Shown here piece by piece: positions 6,389 through 8,346 of a DNA stretch of 8,346 bases (positions are counted from its first letter, which is position 1; each line of letters opens with the position of its first letter). The position numbers and the translations under genes are program-made. A model generated the notes under the pieces. It was not told the DNA's origin and ran no database searches. It saw only the letters and a program-made list of their open reading frames with translations. The DNA is from Desulfurivibrio alkaliphilus. Its GTDB lineage: Bacteria; Desulfobacterota; Desulfobulbia; Desulfobulbales; Desulfurivibrionaceae. The stretch spans positions 1 to 8,346 of the forward strand of contig DSDS01000044.1 of the NCBI GenBank assembly GCA_011048585.1. The letters run 5' to 3'.

Positions 6389-7347
6389 CGGCGAGCCATC
6401 CTGGCGTACTCCCGCATCCGTTCTTCTCCCCTGCCGGATGGTCCTTCAAAATAGAGGCGCTGGGCCTCCAGGCGCCGGGCAAACAACGGACGCAAAAGGG
6501 CGCGCAGAGCCATGCTGATCGGGACCACCGTCATGATCATGGCCAGCAGAAAAACCAGATAGATCAGCAAGACCGGCTTGCGACCGGGGCTGCCCGGGAG
6601 GCCCATCAGGCGGATCAGCCGGCTCCAGATCAAAAAACTGCGGGTGGCGATTTTCTCGCCCGGAACAAGACGGATGTCGGCCTTAACCGCCCGCAGGCCG
6701 GTCAACACCGGCCGGCGGCCGTCAAGGCTGCCTTGGCGCAGGGCATCAAGAATGGCATGTCCGAAACGGGCGCTGGCGGCGATCTCTTCCTCCGCCACCC
6801 CGGCGGGGGGAAACAGACCCCATAGACGATCCCGACGGCCGGTCAGCATCCAGCGGGGGGTGGTGACAAAGGTGGCCAGGCTGCTGCCCTGATCGACCAA
6901 CACCACGTTGTCCGACAACCGTGCGCCCGCCTCCCGCAACAAGGTTTTCATCTTCTCCTGGGCCAGATGCCACATGTTGCGGCAGGCGATAACGGTGATT
7001 ACCGGGGTGTCCCGTAAAACCGCCCGGCCGACCTCGGAACGGAGAAAGGCCACCACCGGCGGGGCCGGTGCTAAAAACCAGACGGTATAGGCCAGAATGA
7101 CCAGATCATAACGGGCTTCCCGGTCAATGGCGGGCGGTTGCAGGGGCGGGGGATCGAGCCGGACCGATTCCGGAAAGGCGTCAAGAAAGCGCAGCAAAGG
7201 CCAAGGGTAGGGATACTCCACCGCCGGGCGCAAGGGCTCGACCTGTAGTTCAACATCCGCCGCCGCCACCAACGGGGAGGTGATGGTCTCGACCACCCTT
7301 TGGAGTTGCCCGCTCTGGGAGTAATATACCACCAGGATCTTCTTCAT
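6385..7347 (-). CDS. darA: DarA-like dialkylresorcinol-forming enzyme (flavodoxin-like fold, C-terminal membrane helix)
   Basis: 320 aa from ATG 7347. The N-terminus MKKILVVYYSQSGQ is a flavodoxin-like beta-strand plus phosphate loop (YSQSGQ, 9-14). AYTVWFLAPAPPVVAFL (86-102) matches the 'W..P.P...FL' segment of flavodoxin-like NAD(P)H oxidoreductases. Downstream are VIACRNMWHLAQEKM (119-133) and a hydrophobic helix at about 258-278 followed by an Arg-rich tail, suggesting membrane association. The family is annotated as dialkylresorcinol condensing enzyme DarA and pairs with DarB. Turning a cyclohexanedione into a resorcinol is a two-electron oxidation, which a flavin-binding fold could perform (inference). 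The frame stays open to a TTG at 7482, adding 45 residues, but a good promoter (7422-7394) lies inside that extension and family members start at MKK. No convincing Shine-Dalgarno precedes 7347. Its stop overlaps the darB start. Confidence 0.88.
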   Translation of the reverse strand: MKKILVVYYSQSGQLQRVVETITSPLVAAADVELQVEPLRPAVEYPYPWPLLRFLDAFPESVRLDPPPLQPPAIDREARYDLVILAYTVWFLAPAPPVVAFLRSEVGRAVLRDTPVITVIACRNMWHLAQEKMKTLLREAGARLSDNVVLVDQGSSLATFVTTPRWMLTGRRDRLWGLFPPAGVAEEEIAASARFGHAILDALRQGSLDGRRPVLTGLRAVKADIRLVPGEKIATRSFLIWSRLIRLMGLPGSPGRKPVLLIYLVFLLAMIMTVVPISMALRALLRPLFARRLEAQRLYFEGPSGRGEERMREYARMARR

Positions 7348-7393
7348 GCCGGGTGCGCTTTGTTTAAAGATATGGTGTACATGGGAACTGATT

Positions 7394-7422
7394 CCTATAG
7401 CGATTGCCACTACGATTGTCAA
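7394..7422 (-). promoter_or_regulatory. Sigma70-type promoter for darA-darB
   Basis: On the minus strand TTGACA (7422-7417) is followed by a 17-bp spacer and TATAGG (7399-7394): a perfect -35 element, ideal spacing and a 4/6 match at -10. Transcription would begin near 7387, about 40 nt before ATG 7347. It therefore supports that start over the upstream TTG at 7482. The GCGATTGCC repeat falls in the spacer next to the -10 element, where a bound protein could block polymerase. Confidence 0.6.
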
Positions 7423-7508
7423 CCAGAAACTGGCCTTGAAAAAAAATGGCCGCGAATGTCTTCTCCTCGAAAGCAGGAGCAAAATGCGCCTTCAAGGAGG
7501 CCCGGGAC

Positions 7509-7537
7509 TTGACAGCCTGCCCATGGCCTATTATAGA
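7509..7537 (+). promoter_or_regulatory. Sigma70-type promoter for the ketosynthase gene
   Basis: TTGACA (7509-7514), a 17-bp spacer and TATAGA (7532-7537) form a consensus -35, ideal spacing and a 4/6 -10 match. The start of transcription would be near 7544, giving a leader of about 60 nt before GTG 7607. The arrangement mirrors the darA promoter facing the other way. Confidence 0.62.
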
Positions 7538-7585
7538 GCGGCCTTGCAGCACCGTGGCGATTGCCGCTCCTGGGACAATTTCACC

Positions 7586-7597
7586 CGGTAATTACCG
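7586..7597. repeat. 12-bp perfect palindrome in the ketosynthase leader
   Basis: CGGTAATTACCG is its own reverse complement. It sits 9 bases upstream of GTG 7607 in the predicted leader and includes the in-frame stop (TAA 7589-7591) that bounds the gene. It could be a dimeric regulator's operator or a small leader structure. One or two 12-bp palindromes are expected by chance in 8 kb, so position is the only reason to flag it. Confidence 0.4.
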
Positions 7598-7606
7598 ATA
7601 AAAAGC

Positions 7607-8346
7607 GTGGTTAAAAAATCGACAAATGACCGCAAAGTGGTCGTCACCGGCCTGGGTATCGTCTCCTCCCTCGGCTTGTCCCGCGATCAGGTAACCGCCT
7701 CGCTGCGCGACTCGGTCAGCGGCATCGCCCTCTTGCCGGCCAGAAAGAAACTGGGCTTCCAGAGCGGACTAAGCGGGGTGATCAGCGATTTTGTCGGCCG
7801 CACCCCACTGGACCGGAAGTATCGCAACCGTCTGCCGGAGTTCGGCTGGTGGGCCTGGGACGCCATCGTCCAGGCCCTGGAGCAGGCCGAAGTTGACCCC
7901 ACCGAGCTGGCCGGCAACCCCACCGCCGGTTTTTTGCTGGGCAACGATTCCTCGGTGGTGACCGGGGTTGAACAGTGCGAAATGCTTAAGGCGGCGGGAG
8001 AGACCAAGGCGATCGGCAGCGGTCACATCTTCCGCCTGCTGACCAGCACCGTAACCCTCAACCTTTGCACCAAACTGCAGTTACAAGGAGCCTCCTGGTC
8101 GATCAGCGGCGCCTGCGCCAGCGGGGCCATGGCCATCGGCCAGGCCGCCGACCTGATCGCCCGGGGGCGCCAGGATCGCATGCTCTGCGGCGGCGCCCAA
8201 GAGATATCCTGGCAGTCGATGTGCAGTTTTGACGCCATCGGGGCCTTCTCCCGGCGGGAGGATGCCCCGCATCAGGCTTCCCGCCCCTTTGATCAGGAGC
8301 GCGACGGCCTGATTCCCAGCGGGGGAGCGGCCATCCTTTTTCTGGA
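7607..8346 (+). CDS. Beta-ketoacyl-ACP synthase, KAS I/II (FabF/FabB) type, N-terminal part (3' end outside window)
   Basis: 246 codons are visible, open to the right edge; the family is about 400-420 aa. The start is GTG 7607, the first possible codon after the in-frame stop at 7589-7591; GTG 7637 is an alternative. Neither has a clear Shine-Dalgarno. The sequence opens with RKVVVTGLGIVSSLG, the standard KAS I/II N-terminus. Cys170 in SISGACASGAMAIG is the acyl-accepting nucleophile, and RPFDQERDGLIPSGGAAIL (226-244) is the conserved loop ahead of the two catalytic histidines, which lie off the window. The GLIPSGG variant differs from the usual GFVMGEG/GFVIAGG of housekeeping FabF/FabB and suits a specialised elongating ketosynthase. 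It probably extends the acyl or polyene chain on the cluster's carrier protein. Divergent orientation from darA suggests a second operon continuing right. Confidence 0.93.
   Translation, partial: MVKKSTNDRKVVVTGLGIVSSLGLSRDQVTASLRDSVSGIALLPARKKLGFQSGLSGVISDFVGRTPLDRKYRNRLPEFGWWAWDAIVQALEQAEVDPTELAGNPTAGFLLGNDSSVVTGVEQCEMLKAAGETKAIGSGHIFRLLTSTVTLNLCTKLQLQGASWSISGACASGAMAIGQAADLIARGRQDRMLCGGAQEISWQSMCSFDAIGAFSRREDAPHQASRPFDQERDGLIPSGGAAILFL

Larger units (their letters stand above)
7348..7606. promoter_or_regulatory. Divergent intergenic control region between darA and the ketosynthase gene
   Basis: These 259 bp separate two divergently transcribed genes and hold two face-away promoter candidates, given separately. 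Other visible elements are a 9-mer direct repeat GCGATTGCC (7400-7408 and 7557-7565), an inverted repeat GAGCGGC (7536-7542) / GCCGCTC (7563-7569) spanning the predicted transcription start of the ketosynthase gene, and a 12-bp palindrome (7586-7597). No RNA gene or convincing small ORF is seen. Confidence 0.7.

Noticed and set aside
5774..6454. 226-codon plus-strand frame antisense to darB
   Set aside because: DarB has intact catalytic residues on the other strand. The antisense product is a shadow rich in Gly, Pro, His and Arg.
1..8346. CRISPR arrays, tRNA/rRNA genes, transposases, insertion sequences or attachment sites
   Set aside because: No repeat-spacer pattern, RNA-gene signature, transposase motif or paired terminal repeats were found by eye on either strand.

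Overview
The window is a GC-rich (roughly 60% by eye), densely coded stretch of bacterial DNA. It holds the 3' end of a housekeeping gene followed directly by most of a specialised lipid or pigment biosynthesis locus. The single-chain pyruvate:ferredoxin oxidoreductase at the left edge points to an anaerobe. Its sequence style and the base composition suggest a sulfate- or sulfur-metabolising deltaproteobacterium (Desulfobacterota, perhaps Desulfobulbales). That placement is inference; no rRNA or other phylogenetic marker is present.

Layout. Positions 1-1410 (+) encode the C-terminal part of pyruvate:ferredoxin oxidoreductase (NifJ/Por). After only 45 bp a tightly packed plus-strand operon begins. 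It encodes a 145-aa protein with an HTH-like C-terminal half (1456-1893), a BtrH-like acyltransferase (1890-2876), an ABC transporter ATPase (2879-3622), its ABC-2 permease (3624-4943) and an acyl carrier protein (4972-5253). Its start codon and Shine-Dalgarno are buried in a perfect 13-bp hairpin (1444-1476). A minus-strand operon converges on it from the right, overlapping the carrier-protein gene by 14 bp at the 3' ends. This operon encodes a DarA-like flavodoxin-fold enzyme (7347-6385) and a DarB-like ketosynthase (6388-5240), joined by a 4-bp ATGA overlap. From a divergent promoter region (7348-7606) a plus-strand beta-ketoacyl-ACP synthase of the KAS I/II type starts at 7607 and runs off the right edge.

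How the genes work together. DarB-type ketosynthases condense two acyl thioesters to a 1,3-cyclohexanedione, and DarA-type proteins are associated with its conversion to a 2,5-dialkylresorcinol. The carrier protein and the KAS I/II enzyme would supply or elongate acyl or polyene chains. The BtrH-like protein belongs to a family that moves acyl groups from a carrier protein to an acceptor, so it could make the ester that joins a polyene acid to the resorcinol, as in flexirubins and arcuflavin-type aryl polyenes. The ABC transporter would export the product. Together this is a dialkylresorcinol / aryl-polyene (flexirubin-like) locus, a system best known from Bacteroidetes and some Proteobacteria. 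Further ketosynthases, dehydratases, ketoreductases and starter-unit genes would be expected just right of the window.

The most useful points to follow up are the start-codon hairpin, the twin divergent sigma70-type promoters (TTGACA, 17-bp spacer, TATAGA or TATAGG), the overlapping convergent ends of two co-operating operons, and the role of the BtrH-like transferase.
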